Assembly: GCA_016712715.1 (NCBI GenBank)
Contig: JADJQM010000001.1
Span: forward strand, 1,695,001-1,759,000
Direction: 5' to 3'
Source: Rhodospirillaceae bacterium
GTDB lineage: Bacteria; Pseudomonadota; Alphaproteobacteria; Dongiales; Dongiaceae
Length of the DNA: 64,000 nt
Shown here one piece after another: positions 1 through 8,490 of the stretch; within the stretch, counting starts at the first letter, position 1; each line of letters starts with the position of its first letter. Below the pieces are notes generated by a model. The model made no database searches. It was not told the DNA's origin and saw only the letters and a list, made by a program, of their open reading frames with translations. The position numbers were made by a program, and so were the translations under genes.

Positions 1-405
1 ACCATCGTCGAGATGGGCCGCAAGGGCGCCTATGGCAATTACGTGCGCATCAAGCATAACGGCACCTATCAGACCGCCTATGCCCATACCAGCCGCTTCG
101 CCAAGGGCCTCAAGAAGGGCGACAAGGTCAAGCAGGGCCAGGTGATCGCCTATGTCGGCACCACCGGCCGTTCGACCGGGCCGCATCTCCACTTCGAAGT
201 GCTGGTCGATGGCGTCCAGGTCAATCCGAAGAAGATCAAATCGACCGGCAGCAGCAAGCTTGCCGGCAAGGATCTGAAGGCCTTCAAGAACCAGGTGGCC
301 AGCATCGATGCCGACCGCCAGCGCATGCGCGGCGCCGTCGAAATCGCCGAGCGACCGGACGCAGGCGCCCTCGATTGCAACGATCCGCAGGGCTGCCAGA
401 ACTAA
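1..405 (+). CDS. M23 family metallopeptidase, C-terminal part (5' end outside the window)
   Basis: The reading frame is open from base 1 and ends at 405, so only the last 134 residues are visible. They form the end of a LytM/M23 fold, a zinc endopeptidase that cuts peptidoglycan cross-links in the periplasm. The HLHFE motif (about residues 62-66 of the visible part) carries a zinc-binding histidine of the family. It follows the usual glycine-rich stretch that runs from TTGRSTGP into the motif, and an earlier AYAHTSRF segment matches the family's substrate-groove region. The last 50 residues are a charged tail with two cysteines near the end (DCNDPQGCQN). The N-terminal domain and signal sequence cannot be seen, so I cannot tell a cell-division activator from a true hydrolase. 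Confidence 0.85.
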   Translation, partial: TIVEMGRKGAYGNYVRIKHNGTYQTAYAHTSRFAKGLKKGDKVKQGQVIAYVGTTGRSTGPHLHFEVLVDGVQVNPKKIKSTGSSKLAGKDLKAFKNQVASIDADRQRMRGAVEIAERPDAGALDCNDPQGCQN

Positions 406-432
406 CAACGGCACGACATAGTGCACGAAACA

Positions 433-466
433 GGCGGCGGTGACCTCGGGTCCCGCCGCCTTTCTG
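433..466 (+). terminator. Rho-independent terminator after the M23 peptidase gene
   Basis: An 8-bp GC stem (433-440 paired with 453-460, GGCGGCGG/CCGCCGCC) with a 12-base loop is followed by TTTCTGTT. It lies 28 bases after the stop codon. Confidence 0.65.
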
Positions 467-580
467 TTGACCCCCTCGACGCCTGATAAGCGCGCTTGAT
501 GAGGTGATCCGGCGATTCGATTGGACCTGGCCCTGGCGGTACCTAGGATGCGTGGCTCGCGAAACCTGGAAAGTGGTCCG

Positions 581-1111
581 ATGCTCAACGCCCGGCAGAT
601 AGTTCTCTTGCTTGCTCACCGATTGCACAATGCCGGGGTCGTGGTGGCAGCCGTCGGCGTGCTGGCGCTCATAGCGCATCTCTCGGCACAGCCCTTGCTG
701 ATGGCGCCCTTCTCGCCCAGCATCCTGGTCATTCTCGCACAGCCGCGGAACCAGAGCTCGGCCCCCAATGTGCTGATCGCCGCCTATGTCGTGGCCGCCG
801 TCATCTCCGTGCTGCTGAAGGACGTGCTGCCGCCTGCCTGGTGGAGCGTCGCCCTCACCACCGGCGGGGCGATGCTGGCGCTGGAAGCGCTCGACATCCT
901 GCACCCCCCGGCCGTGGCGGTGCCGATCCTGGTCATGCTGGGCAATGGCGAGTTTCCGCTGGCCGCCTTCACGACCGGCGTGGTGGCCCTCGCCGTCATG
1001 TCGATGCTGGGTCGTCGCCTGCCGCGCTGGAGCGCCGTCGCAGCGCCCGCCGCAGCCCCGTCAACACCCACCGCACCAACCCTGGTGACGCCGTCGCAGA
1101 ACGCTGCCTGA
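581..1111 (+). CDS. HPP family integral membrane protein
   Basis: A 176-residue hydrophobic protein with four or five predicted membrane segments. It has the LHPPAVAVP sequence that names the HPP family, just before the third hydrophobic segment. HPP proteins are small inner-membrane proteins; some cyanobacterial and plant members are linked to nitrite transport, but the substrate here is unknown. The ATG at 581 follows GGAAAG and begins directly before the first hydrophobic helix, so I prefer it to an upstream TTG at 521 or an ATG at 548. The last 25 residues are rich in Ala, Pro and Thr and probably unstructured. The gene stands alone and converges on clpB. Confidence 0.8.
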   Translation: MLNARQIVLLLAHRLHNAGVVVAAVGVLALIAHLSAQPLLMAPFSPSILVILAQPRNQSSAPNVLIAAYVVAAVISVLLKDVLPPAWWSVALTTGGAMLALEALDILHPPAVAVPILVMLGNGEFPLAAFTTGVVALAVMSMLGRRLPRWSAVAAPAAAPSTPTAPTLVTPSQNAA

Positions 1112-1115
1112 CGCC

Positions 1116-1156
1116 GCCAGGTACCGTCCGACGCGCTTGCGTGGACGGTACCTGGC
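1116..1156. terminator. Long inverted repeat between convergent HPP and clpB genes
   Basis: A 14-bp perfect inverted repeat (1116-1129 with 1143-1156) has a second 4-bp stem (ACGC/GCGT) nested in its loop. It fills the gap between two convergent genes and could end transcription from both sides. There is no strong U-tract on either side, so its efficiency is uncertain. Confidence 0.6.
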
Positions 1157-1170
1157 CAACTCAGGCTTGT

Positions 1171-3768
1171 TTAGGCGGCAACCTTCGAGAGCTTGGCGCC
1201 ACCGATGGTGAGGCCATCCTGATCGGCCGAGACCGCAATCACCTCGCCGGCCTTGAACTTGCCTTCGAGGATCAGCATCGCCAGCGGGTTCTGCAGCTCG
1301 CGCTGGATGACCCGCTTCAACGGTCGCGCACCATAGACCGGGTCATAGCCGGCCTCGGCCAGCCATTCCTTGGCTTTCTGGTCGAGCGACAGTTCCAGCT
1401 TACGCTCGGCCAACAGCGCGTCGAGACGCTGCAACTGGATATCGACGATGCCCGTCATGTTGCGGCGGCTGAGACGATGGAACAGGATTACTTCATCGAG
1501 CCGGTTGAGGAATTCAGGCCGGAAGGCCTGGCGCACCACGGCCATCACCTGGTCGCGTGCCTTGTCGGAATCCTCCCCTTCACCCAGCGCCACCAGATAC
1601 TCGCTGCCGAGATTGGAGGTGAGGATGATGATGGTGTTACGGAAGTCGACCGTACGGCCCTGGCCGTCGGTGAGCCTGCCGTCGTCAAGCACCTGCAGCA
1701 GGATGTTGAAGACATCGGGATGCGCCTTCTAGACCTCGTCGAACAGGATCACCTGATAGGGCCTGCGCCGCACGGCTTCGGTGAGGACGCCGCCTTCTTC
1801 ATAGCCGACATAGCCCGGGGGGGCGCCGATGAGGCGCGAGACCGCGTGCTTCTCCATGAATTCCGACATGTCGATGCGCACCATCGCCTGGTCGTCATCG
1901 AACAGGAAACTGGCCAGCGCCTTGCAGAGCTCGGTCTTGCCGACGCCGGTCGGCCCCAGCATCAGGAAGGAACCGATCGGGCGGTTGGGATCCTGGAGGC
2001 CGGCACGGGCACGGCGCACGGCATTCGAGACGGCCTTCACCGCCTCAGCCTGGCCGATCACGCGGCCGGAAATCGCGTCTTCCATCCCGAGCAGCTTCTC
2101 GCGCTCGCCGGTCAGCATCTTGTCGACCGGGATGCCGGTCCAGCGCGACACGACGCCGGCGATATCCTCTTCCTTCACGACCTCGTTCAGCATGCGGTGT
2201 TCGGCCGCCTGCTCCGCTTCCGCAAGGCGCCGCGTCAGATCCGGAATGACCGAATAGGTGAGCTCGCCGGCGCGGGCGAAATTGCCATTGCGCTGCGCCT
2301 GCTCGACCTCGATCTTGGCCTGGTCGATGCGCTCCTTCAATTTCTGCGCATCGTCGATCTTCTGCTTCTCGGCCTTCCACATGGTGGTCAGCGAGCGTGA
2401 CTTGGCCTCGAGGCTCTCGACCTCTTCGACCAGATGCTGCAGCCGTTCCTTGGACGCGGGATCGGTTTCCTTTTTCAGCGCTTCGCGCTCGACCTTGAGC
2501 TGGATCAGCTTGCGGTCGACCTCGTCGATCTCCTCCGGCTTCGATTCCACCTCCATGCGCAGGCGGGAGGCCGCCTCGTCGATGAGGTCGATCGCCTTGT
2601 CCGGCAAGAACCGATCGGTGATGTAGCGGTTGGAGAGGGTCGCCGCCGAGACGATCGCCGCATCGGTGATGCGGACGCCGTGATGCATCTCGTACTTTTC
2701 CTTGAGGCCGCGCAGGATCGAGATCGTATCGGTGACATTCGGCTCCGCGACGAAGACCGGCTGGAAGCGCCGCGCAAGGGCCGCGTCCTTCTCGATATGC
2801 TTGCGGTATTCGTCGAGGGTGGTGGCACCGACGCAATGCAGTTCGCCGCGCGCCAAAGCGGGCTTCAGCATATTGGACGCATCCATCGCGCCTTCGGCCT
2901 TGCCCGCACCGACCAGGGTGTGGAGCTCGTCGATGAACAGGATGATCTCGCCCGATGCCGCCGAGATTTCCTGGAGCACGGATTTCAGCCGCTCCTCGAA
3001 CTCACCGCGATATTTGGCGCCGGCGATCAAGGCTCCCAGATCAAGCGACATCAGCTTACGGTTCTTCAGGCCTTCCGGCACATCGCCATTGGCAATGCGC
3101 ACGGCGAGGCCTTCGATGATCGCGGTCTTGCCGACGCCGGGCTCGCCGATCAGCACCGGGTTGTTCTTGGTGCGGCGGGAGAGCACCTGGATGGTGCGAC
3201 GGATTTCCTCATCGCGGCCGATGACGGGGTCGAGCTTGCCCTCGCGGGCCAGCTGCGTGAAGTCGCGGGCATATTTCTTCAGCGCGTCATAGCTGTCTTC
3301 GGCGCTGGCGCTTTCGGCCTTGCGGCCCTTGCGCAGGTCGTTGATTGCCTGATTGAGCTTTTGCGGGACGAGGCCGGCATCCTTGAGAGCCTTGCCGGCC
3401 GGGTTGTCGCTGGAAGTAGCAAGTGCCAGCAGCATGCGCTCGACGGTGACAAAACCATCACCGGCTTTCTGCGCCATCTCTTCGGCCTGGCCAAGGATGC
3501 GCGCGAGTTCCGGCGCCATATAGACTTGACCGGCGCCACCGCCTTCGACGCGCGGCAGCTTGTCGAGTTCGCGTTCGACGGCCGACAAGGCGCGCGCCGG
3601 GTCGGCCCCGGCCGCCTTCATCAGATTGGCGACCATGCCTTCCTTGTCGTCGAGCAAGGTCTTGAGCAGATGCTCGGCCGTGAGCCGCTGATGGCCGGAG
3701 CGCAAGGCCAGAGTCTGCGCGGATTGCAGGAAGCCCCGCGACCGTTCGGTGAATTTTTCCATTTCCAT
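1171..3768 (-). pseudogene. clpB: ATP-dependent disaggregase ClpB, interrupted by an in-frame amber codon
   Basis: The frame encodes a full-length ClpB (about 865 codons) with all the expected parts: N-domain, first AAA+ module (Walker A GEPGVGKT near residue 205), coiled-coil M-domain, and second AAA+ module (Walker A GPTGVGKT near residue 607). ClpB works with DnaK to pull proteins out of aggregates. Codon 680 is TAG (1729-1731), directly after the Walker B sequence VILFDEV. The family normally has Glu there (VEKAHPDVFN), and the rest of the protein continues in the same frame. The change equals a single G-to-T transversion of GAG. If real, the product would lack the second sensor region and the C-terminal domain needed for hexamer assembly. 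I chose the ATG at 3768 because MEMEKFTERSRGF aligns with the usual ClpB start and follows a purine-rich GAGAGAGGG. Confidence 0.9.
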
Positions 3769-3868
3769 AATCTGAAGCCCTCTCTCGGCCGCGCCCTCCT
3801 CGAGGCACGCGGCCATGGATGCCATGTCAGGGAAATCCTGTGCTTGAACTCCCCCGGGTACAATAGGG

Positions 3869-3898
3869 ATATGGAAAAGGTTAACGTCAAAACAAGGG
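3869..3898 (-). promoter_or_regulatory. Candidate RpoH (sigma-32) heat-shock promoter for clpB
   Basis: On the minus strand, CCCTTGTTT is followed after 13 bases by TTCCATAT. This resembles the sigma-32 pattern CTTGAAA-N13-CCCCATNT. It would start transcription about 95 bases before the clpB start codon, a gene family classically under heat-shock control. The match is by eye only. Confidence 0.5.
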
Positions 3899-3990
3899 CT
3901 GAAAAGCAAAGGGCCGGAGCGAAAAATCGCCCCGGCCCCTGATTCCGCCGCAAATTGGCCTGCGCCAAAATGCCGCCCACTGATATTTGC

Positions 3991-4947
3991 CTATTCGCTG
4001 CCTTCGACGGCCGGTGCCGTTCCTTCGGCGACAGTTTCGCCCTCACCTTCGGCCGCGCGGGGCCTGCGGGTGCGCAGGCGCCCGCGTGGGGGCCTGGCGC
4101 CGTCTCGGGGCGTCCTGGCGCCTTCGGCGGCCGCTTCAGGTGCTGCTGGTGGCAAGAGATGTTCCGGATACTCCGGCTGCTCGTCACTGGTCTGGACGGG
4201 TGGCACCGGATTGGGGACCGGTGCTCGGTCGACGACAGCCGGCGCAGCGCCGTTATTGCCCTGTGCCGACTGGTTTCCACCACTGTTGCCGTAGGAACCG
4301 GAATGACGGTTGGGATTGTTGCTGCGGCCACGATTGTTGCGGTCGCGATTCTGATTCTGCTGACCGTAATCGCCGCCATCGCCCTCGCCGCCATGGCTGT
4401 CGCCACCGTGGCTGGCGCGGACATTGCCATCGCGCGACGGCTGATTGTCGTCGCCATTGTTGCCCTGGCTATTGCCCTGGTGGCCATTGCCCTGGTGATT
4501 GTTGTTCTGATGGCCATTGCCCTGACCGCCATTGCCCTGCTGGGGTGCCGGGCCGCTGTTACCGGTATCCGACATGTTGGGCTGCGAGGGGCCGCCGCTG
4601 TAGAGTGCCGCGGAAAGGCCTTGGCTCACATTCTGCACGTTGACGTCGGCCACCGAGATCTCGCGGCCACCGACGCGCGGGCGCTGGCCGTCATTCATCG
4701 TGGTGATGACGCGGTAATAGTGATCGGCGTGCTGCAGGAAATTCTCGGCTGCCACACGGTCGCCGGCCACACCGGCATCGCGCGCCAGCTGCAGGTACTT
4801 CTCGAGCACCTGATAGACATTGCCGCGTACCCTGGTATCGGATCCGCCGCCGTCGAAATTCTGGCTCTTGCTGGGCATGCCGCTATGCGGCTTGCGCGGG
4901 CCCCGATTGCGGCCGCGCCGATTGTTGTTGTTGTTCCCTGGTCTCAT
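3991..4947 (-). CDS. DUF4167 domain-containing protein with Asn/Gly/Gln-rich tail
   Basis: The N-terminal 85 residues match the alphaproteobacterial DUF4167 family: an MRPGNNNNNRRGRNRG start, then a helical segment with the YLQLARDA...AENFLQHADHYYRVI pattern. The function is not known; the basic Arg/Asn-rich start suggests RNA or ribosome contact, which is inference. Residues about 130-260 are very low in complexity (repeats of QGN, HQGN, NRDRNNRG), and the tail is Pro/Ala/Arg-rich with an acidic end. The family usually sits near prmC and prfA, as here. I start at 4947 because homologues begin at this MRP; an in-frame ATG at 4983 is an alternative. Confidence 0.8.
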   Translation of the reverse strand: MRPGNNNNNRRGRNRGPRKPHSGMPSKSQNFDGGGSDTRVRGNVYQVLEKYLQLARDAGVAGDRVAAENFLQHADHYYRVITTMNDGQRPRVGGREISVADVNVQNVSQGLSAALYSGGPSQPNMSDTGNSGPAPQQGNGGQGNGHQNNNHQGNGHQGNSQGNNGDDNQPSRDGNVRASHGGDSHGGEGDGGDYGQQNQNRDRNNRGRSNNPNRHSGSYGNSGGNQSAQGNNGAAPAVVDRAPVPNPVPPVQTSDEQPEYPEHLLPPAAPEAAAEGARTPRDGARPPRGRLRTRRPRAAEGEGETVAEGTAPAVEGSE

Positions 4948-5257
4948 GCGTCGATCGTTCGCTTCTGTTGCGGCTACGGCCATTCCGCTCGATCCCGTGG
5001 TCTGACGGCCACCGCGGACGGTCAAAAGGACCGCCGATGGCAGGTTCAGACTCCCCGGCTTAAACTTGATGTGCGGAGGCCCAGTGGGGGGCGGTTTGGC
5101 CCTGTGGCCATCACCCAATTACCTCGCCCCGATGCCGCGCAAACCGTATCTGCTTCGCCCTTCAATTCCAACTACTATTTTGCAATTGAGCGGCTCCCGG
5201 GATGACAATCGGGTGATTGGGCGCCCACACCTAAAATATTGAGACTAAATCCAAATT
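4948..5257. other. Intergenic region between prmC and the DUF4167 gene
   Basis: This 310-base gap holds no supportable gene. Its prmC-side half (about 5100-5257) is AT-richer than the genes around it and probably carries the DUF4167 promoter. I see no clear terminator hairpin with a U-tract. Confidence 0.4.
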
Positions 5258-6127
5258 TCAGGCGCGACGAAACAGCAGGCAGCGCTCGCGGTTGGCGAGG
5301 TCAAAGGCGCTGCCGGAAGCCAGGAGGCCACCCGCCACCATCAGTCCACGTACCGACTCGCCCTGGCCGAGGCCGATTTCGAGCGCTATGAGGCCGCCCG
5401 GTGCCAGCAAAGGCGGCAGGGCCCGCGCCAGATGGCGATAGGCGTCGAGTCCATCCTGGCCGCCATCCAGGGCAAGATGGGGTTCATGGCGAACGACTTC
5501 CGGCGCCAGCGCCAGCATATCGGCGGTCGGTATGTAAGGCGGGTTGCTGACGATGAGGTCGAAGGGCTGGCGGTCTTCAGGCAGGAGCGCTTCATCCCAC
5601 CTGCCCTGGCGCAGGACGACCCGATCGGCGAGGCGCAATTGGGTGGCATTCCGTTCGGCGATTACCAGGGCCGCCGGACTGAGGTCAACGCCCCATCCAC
5701 GCGCCCGCGGCAGTTCGCTGAGCAGGGTCAAAAGCAGGCAGCCGGACCCGATGCCAAAGTCGAGGATACGCAAGGGTGCCTGCCGGTCGCCGATTTCCGC
5801 CAGCACGGCCTCGATCAGCGCTTCGCTGTCCGGCCGCGGATCGAGCACGTCGCGGCTGACGATGAAGGGGCGCGACCAGAATTCGCGTCGACCCAGGAGA
5901 TGGGAAACCGGTTCGCGGTCGGCGCGCCGCGCGATGAGTGCGCGATAGGCCTCGGCCGCCTCGGCCGGAACACTGCGTTCGGGAAAACCGATCATGATGG
6001 CAGGTGGCAATTGCGCCGCCACGCCGAGGAGCAGTCGCGCTTCACCTGCCGGCGTCTCGATACCGGCCGCGCGCAAGGCTTTCATGCCTTCGCTGAGCAG
6101 ATCGGCAATGCGCACGGCGGCACTCAC
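5258..6127 (-). CDS. prmC: Release factor glutamine methyltransferase PrmC (HemK)
   Basis: A 289-residue class I methyltransferase that N5-methylates the glutamine of the GGQ motif in peptide release factors, using S-adenosylmethionine. The N-terminal helical release-factor-binding domain spans about residues 1-100. The Rossmann core follows, with ILDFGIGSGC (121-130; most homologues read DLGTGSG) and the hallmark NPPYIP (195-200) that holds the substrate glutamine. The start is GTG at 6127, overlapping the prfA stop by four bases (GTGA), so the two are translationally coupled. This prfA-prmC pairing is the normal arrangement. Confidence 0.95.
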   Translation of the reverse strand: MSAAVRIADLLSEGMKALRAAGIETPAGEARLLLGVAAQLPPAIMIGFPERSVPAEAAEAYRALIARRADREPVSHLLGRREFWSRPFIVSRDVLDPRPDSEALIEAVLAEIGDRQAPLRILDFGIGSGCLLLTLLSELPRARGWGVDLSPAALVIAERNATQLRLADRVVLRQGRWDEALLPEDRQPFDLIVSNPPYIPTADMLALAPEVVRHEPHLALDGGQDGLDAYRHLARALPPLLAPGGLIALEIGLGQGESVRGLMVAGGLLASGSAFDLANRERCLLFRRA

Positions 6128-7200
6128 TCGACTTCAGCCAGCTTCTCGGCCTGGTCGTGCGAGATCAAGGCTTCGATGATCTCGTCCAAAGCCTCGCCCT
6201 CGATGATCTTGTCGAGCTTGTAGAGGGTGAGGTTGATTCGGTGATCCGTGCAGCGCCCTTGCGGAAAGTTATAGGTGCGGATGCGTTCCGAGCGATCGCC
6301 GGAGCCCACCTGACTCTTGCGATCTGCCGAGCGCGCGGCATCGAGCTTCGAGCGTTCGAGGTCGTAGAGCCGGGCGCGCAGGACCTTCAAGGCCTTGGCC
6401 TTGTTCTTGTGCTGAGACTTCTCATCCTGCTGCTGCACGACGAGGCCGGTCGGCAGATGGGTGATGCGCACGGCGCTGTCCGTCGTATTGACCGACTGAC
6501 CGCCCGGCCCGCTGGAACGGAACACGTCGATCCTGAGGTCCTTCTCGTCGATCTTGATATCGACATCTTCCGCCTCGGGCAGCACGGCCACGGTGGCGGC
6601 GGAGGTGTGGATGCGGCCAGACGCCTCGGTCTCCGGCACGCGCTGCACGCGGTGGGCGCCGGATTCGAATTTCAAACGTTCGAACACGTTGCGCCCGGTA
6701 ATGTTCGCGGTCGCATCGCGGTAGCCGCCAAGGCCCGTTTCGCTGATATCCATCGGTTCAAAACGCCAGCCCTTCAGCGCGGCGTAGCGCGCATACATGC
6801 GGAACAAAGTGGCGGCAAACAAGGCCGCCTCCTCACCGCCCGTGCCGGCACGGACTTCGAGAATGGCATTGCGCGCGTCGGCTTCGTCCTTGGGCAGGAG
6901 CGAGACCTTGACCTGCTGTTCGAGTGCCGGCAGGCGACGCTTCAGTTCGCCCAACTCATCTTCCGCAAGCGACTTCATTTCGGGATCTGCCGCGGGGTCG
7001 GCCACCATCACCGTCATCTCGGCGATTTCGCTGTCGATCTTCTGCAACTCCTTGATCGCTTCGACGATGGGGCCGAGGTCGGAATATTCCTTGGACAGGC
7101 GGGCAAATTCCTGCGGGTCCTTCTGCCCACCCGTGGCGAGAAGCGAGGAAAGCTCTTCATGGCGCTTGACGACGCGGCCAAGCTTATCGCGGAACGACAT
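6124..7200 (-). CDS. prfA: Peptide chain release factor 1
   Basis: A 358-residue class I release factor that reads UAA and UAG in the ribosomal A site and triggers peptide release. It has the GGQ catalytic motif (residues 233-235, inside SSGPGGQSVNTT) and a PxT codon-recognition tripeptide as PET (189-191, before the conserved GRIHTS). The order of coiled-coil, PCRF and RF-1 domains is complete. It starts three bases after the hemA stop and overlaps prmC, so it belongs to one transcription unit. RF1 is the factor that would terminate at the amber codon inside clpB. Confidence 0.97.
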   Translation of the reverse strand: MSFRDKLGRVVKRHEELSSLLATGGQKDPQEFARLSKEYSDLGPIVEAIKELQKIDSEIAEMTVMVADPAADPEMKSLAEDELGELKRRLPALEQQVKVSLLPKDEADARNAILEVRAGTGGEEAALFAATLFRMYARYAALKGWRFEPMDISETGLGGYRDATANITGRNVFERLKFESGAHRVQRVPETEASGRIHTSAATVAVLPEAEDVDIKIDEKDLRIDVFRSSGPGGQSVNTTDSAVRITHLPTGLVVQQQDEKSQHKNKAKALKVLRARLYDLERSKLDAARSADRKSQVGSGDRSERIRTYNFPQGRCTDHRINLTLYKLDKIIEGEALDEIIEALISHDQAEKLAEVE

Positions 7201-7203
7201 GGG

Positions 7204-8490
7204 TTACTCTTGCTTCTGATCGAGGTCGAAAAGACGGCTTGCCGCCGCATCGAGGGATTTGTCGGGTTGCCCCTGGCGGAGCGCAGTGATGGGGCGATGC
7301 AGCAGGCGGTTGACCAGCCGCCGCGTCACCTCGACCGCATCCATCTGCGGATTTTCCGCGAGCACCGCCAGGCGCTCGGATTCGAAATGCGCACGCAGGG
7401 CCGATACCATATCCGCGGCACCGCGTTCTTCCTGCCCGCGCAGGAAATTGGCCAGCTCCGCATCGACGATCGCATAGGCGGCCGTCACCGCTTCCTCGCG
7501 TTCCTTGCGGCCGGACATGGCGAGGCGTTCAAGGTCGTCGAAGCCATAGCGGAAGGCATCGTCGATCCGGTCGATCGCCGGATCGACATCGCCCGGAATG
7601 GCGAGGTCGAGCAGCAGCATCGGCCGGCGCCGCCGCGTCTTCAAGGCGACCTCGATCATCGGGGCCGTCACCACATAGCTGAGGCTGTCGAGGGCGGCGA
7701 TGACGATATCCGCATCGGCCAGGGCCTGCGCCAGCTCGCTGGGCGAGGCGGCATGCGCCTGCCGGCGATTGGCAAGTTCACGCGCGCGCAGCGGTGTCGG
7801 ATGCGCGACTGACCAACGCTTGATGCCTGCCTCGGTCAGGTGATCGGCCACCAGGTCGCCAAGGTCACCATCGCCGATCAAGAGGGCACCGGCCTTGTCG
7901 AGCTTGCCATGAACCTGGCGACCCAGCTTGACGACACAGGCGGCCATCGAGACGGATTGCGCGGCGATATCCGTTTCGCTCCGCACCCGCTTCGCCGTCG
8001 AGAGTGCTGCCTGCAATACGGAATCGATCATCGGGCCGGTCATGCCGGCGCGGCCGGCCAGGCGATAGGCTTCCTTGACCTGACCCAGGACCTGCGGTTC
8101 GCCGACCACCTGGCTTTCCAGCGAGGCCGCCACCGCAAAGGCGTAGCGCAAGGCATCGCTATCGCTGAGATAGTGGAGCTGCGGCTGCACGTCAGCGACG
8201 TTGTCTCCGGCCGCCTCGGCAATGAGCGTGGTGATATCGGTCCGGGCGCGGGCCTCGTCCGTCACCGCCGCCCAGACTTCGCAGCGATCGCAAGTCGCCA
8301 GCACCATCGCCTGGTCGAGGCCGACCTCGCGACAGCGCCAGAGCAGCCGCAGGGCGTCGGATTCGTCACCCTGCAAACGCTCGCGCAGCAGCACCGGCGC
8401 CCGCTTGTACTCGGCACCGACGATCAGGAATGTGCGCGGTGCTATCCCAAGCAAATCACCGATAGGCGGCGAGCGCCGCCTCAAGTTCAT
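7204..8490 (-). CDS. hemA: Glutamyl-tRNA reductase
   Basis: This enzyme reduces glutamate on tRNA-Glu to glutamate-1-semialdehyde with NADPH, the first step of C5 tetrapyrrole synthesis. The catalytic cysteine lies in ATCDRCEVW (C67 from the ATG at 8490), in place of the usual STCNRTE. The following SLESQVVGEPQVLGQVK block is typical of the family. The NAD-binding domain has LLIGDGDLGDLVA where most homologues have GAGEM. The C-terminal helical dimerisation domain is present. The start is uncertain: ATG at 8490 overlaps hisS by 35 bases, ATG at 8517 by more, and TTG at 8454 would avoid overlap. Most alphaproteobacteria make ALA with HemA of the succinyl-CoA type; the C5 route is rarer there and supports a Rhodospirillales-like origin (inference). 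Confidence 0.85.
   Translation of the reverse strand: MNLRRRSPPIGDLLGIAPRTFLIVGAEYKRAPVLLRERLQGDESDALRLLWRCREVGLDQAMVLATCDRCEVWAAVTDEARARTDITTLIAEAAGDNVADVQPQLHYLSDSDALRYAFAVAASLESQVVGEPQVLGQVKEAYRLAGRAGMTGPMIDSVLQAALSTAKRVRSETDIAAQSVSMAACVVKLGRQVHGKLDKAGALLIGDGDLGDLVADHLTEAGIKRWSVAHPTPLRARELANRRQAHAASPSELAQALADADIVIAALDSLSYVVTAPMIEVALKTRRRRPMLLLDLAIPGDVDPAIDRIDDAFRYGFDDLERLAMSGRKEREEAVTAAYAIVDAELANFLRGQEERGAADMVSALRAHFESERLAVLAENPQMDAVEVTRRLVNRLLHRPITALRQGQPDKSLDAAASRLFDLDQKQE

Noticed and set aside
841..2400. A 519-residue plus-strand frame opposite clpB
   Set aside because: It runs antisense to a conserved gene, is Arg/Leu/His-rich without any domain, and is the usual long shadow frame of high-GC DNA.
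4230..4560. Dense short repeats that resemble a CRISPR array or minisatellite
   Set aside because: They are irregular codon-level repeats of Asn/Gly/Gln inside the DUF4167 gene, without fixed spacer length.
6157..7812. Long plus-strand frame opposite prfA and hemA
   Set aside because: Spans two unrelated conserved genes in antisense and has no recognisable domain.
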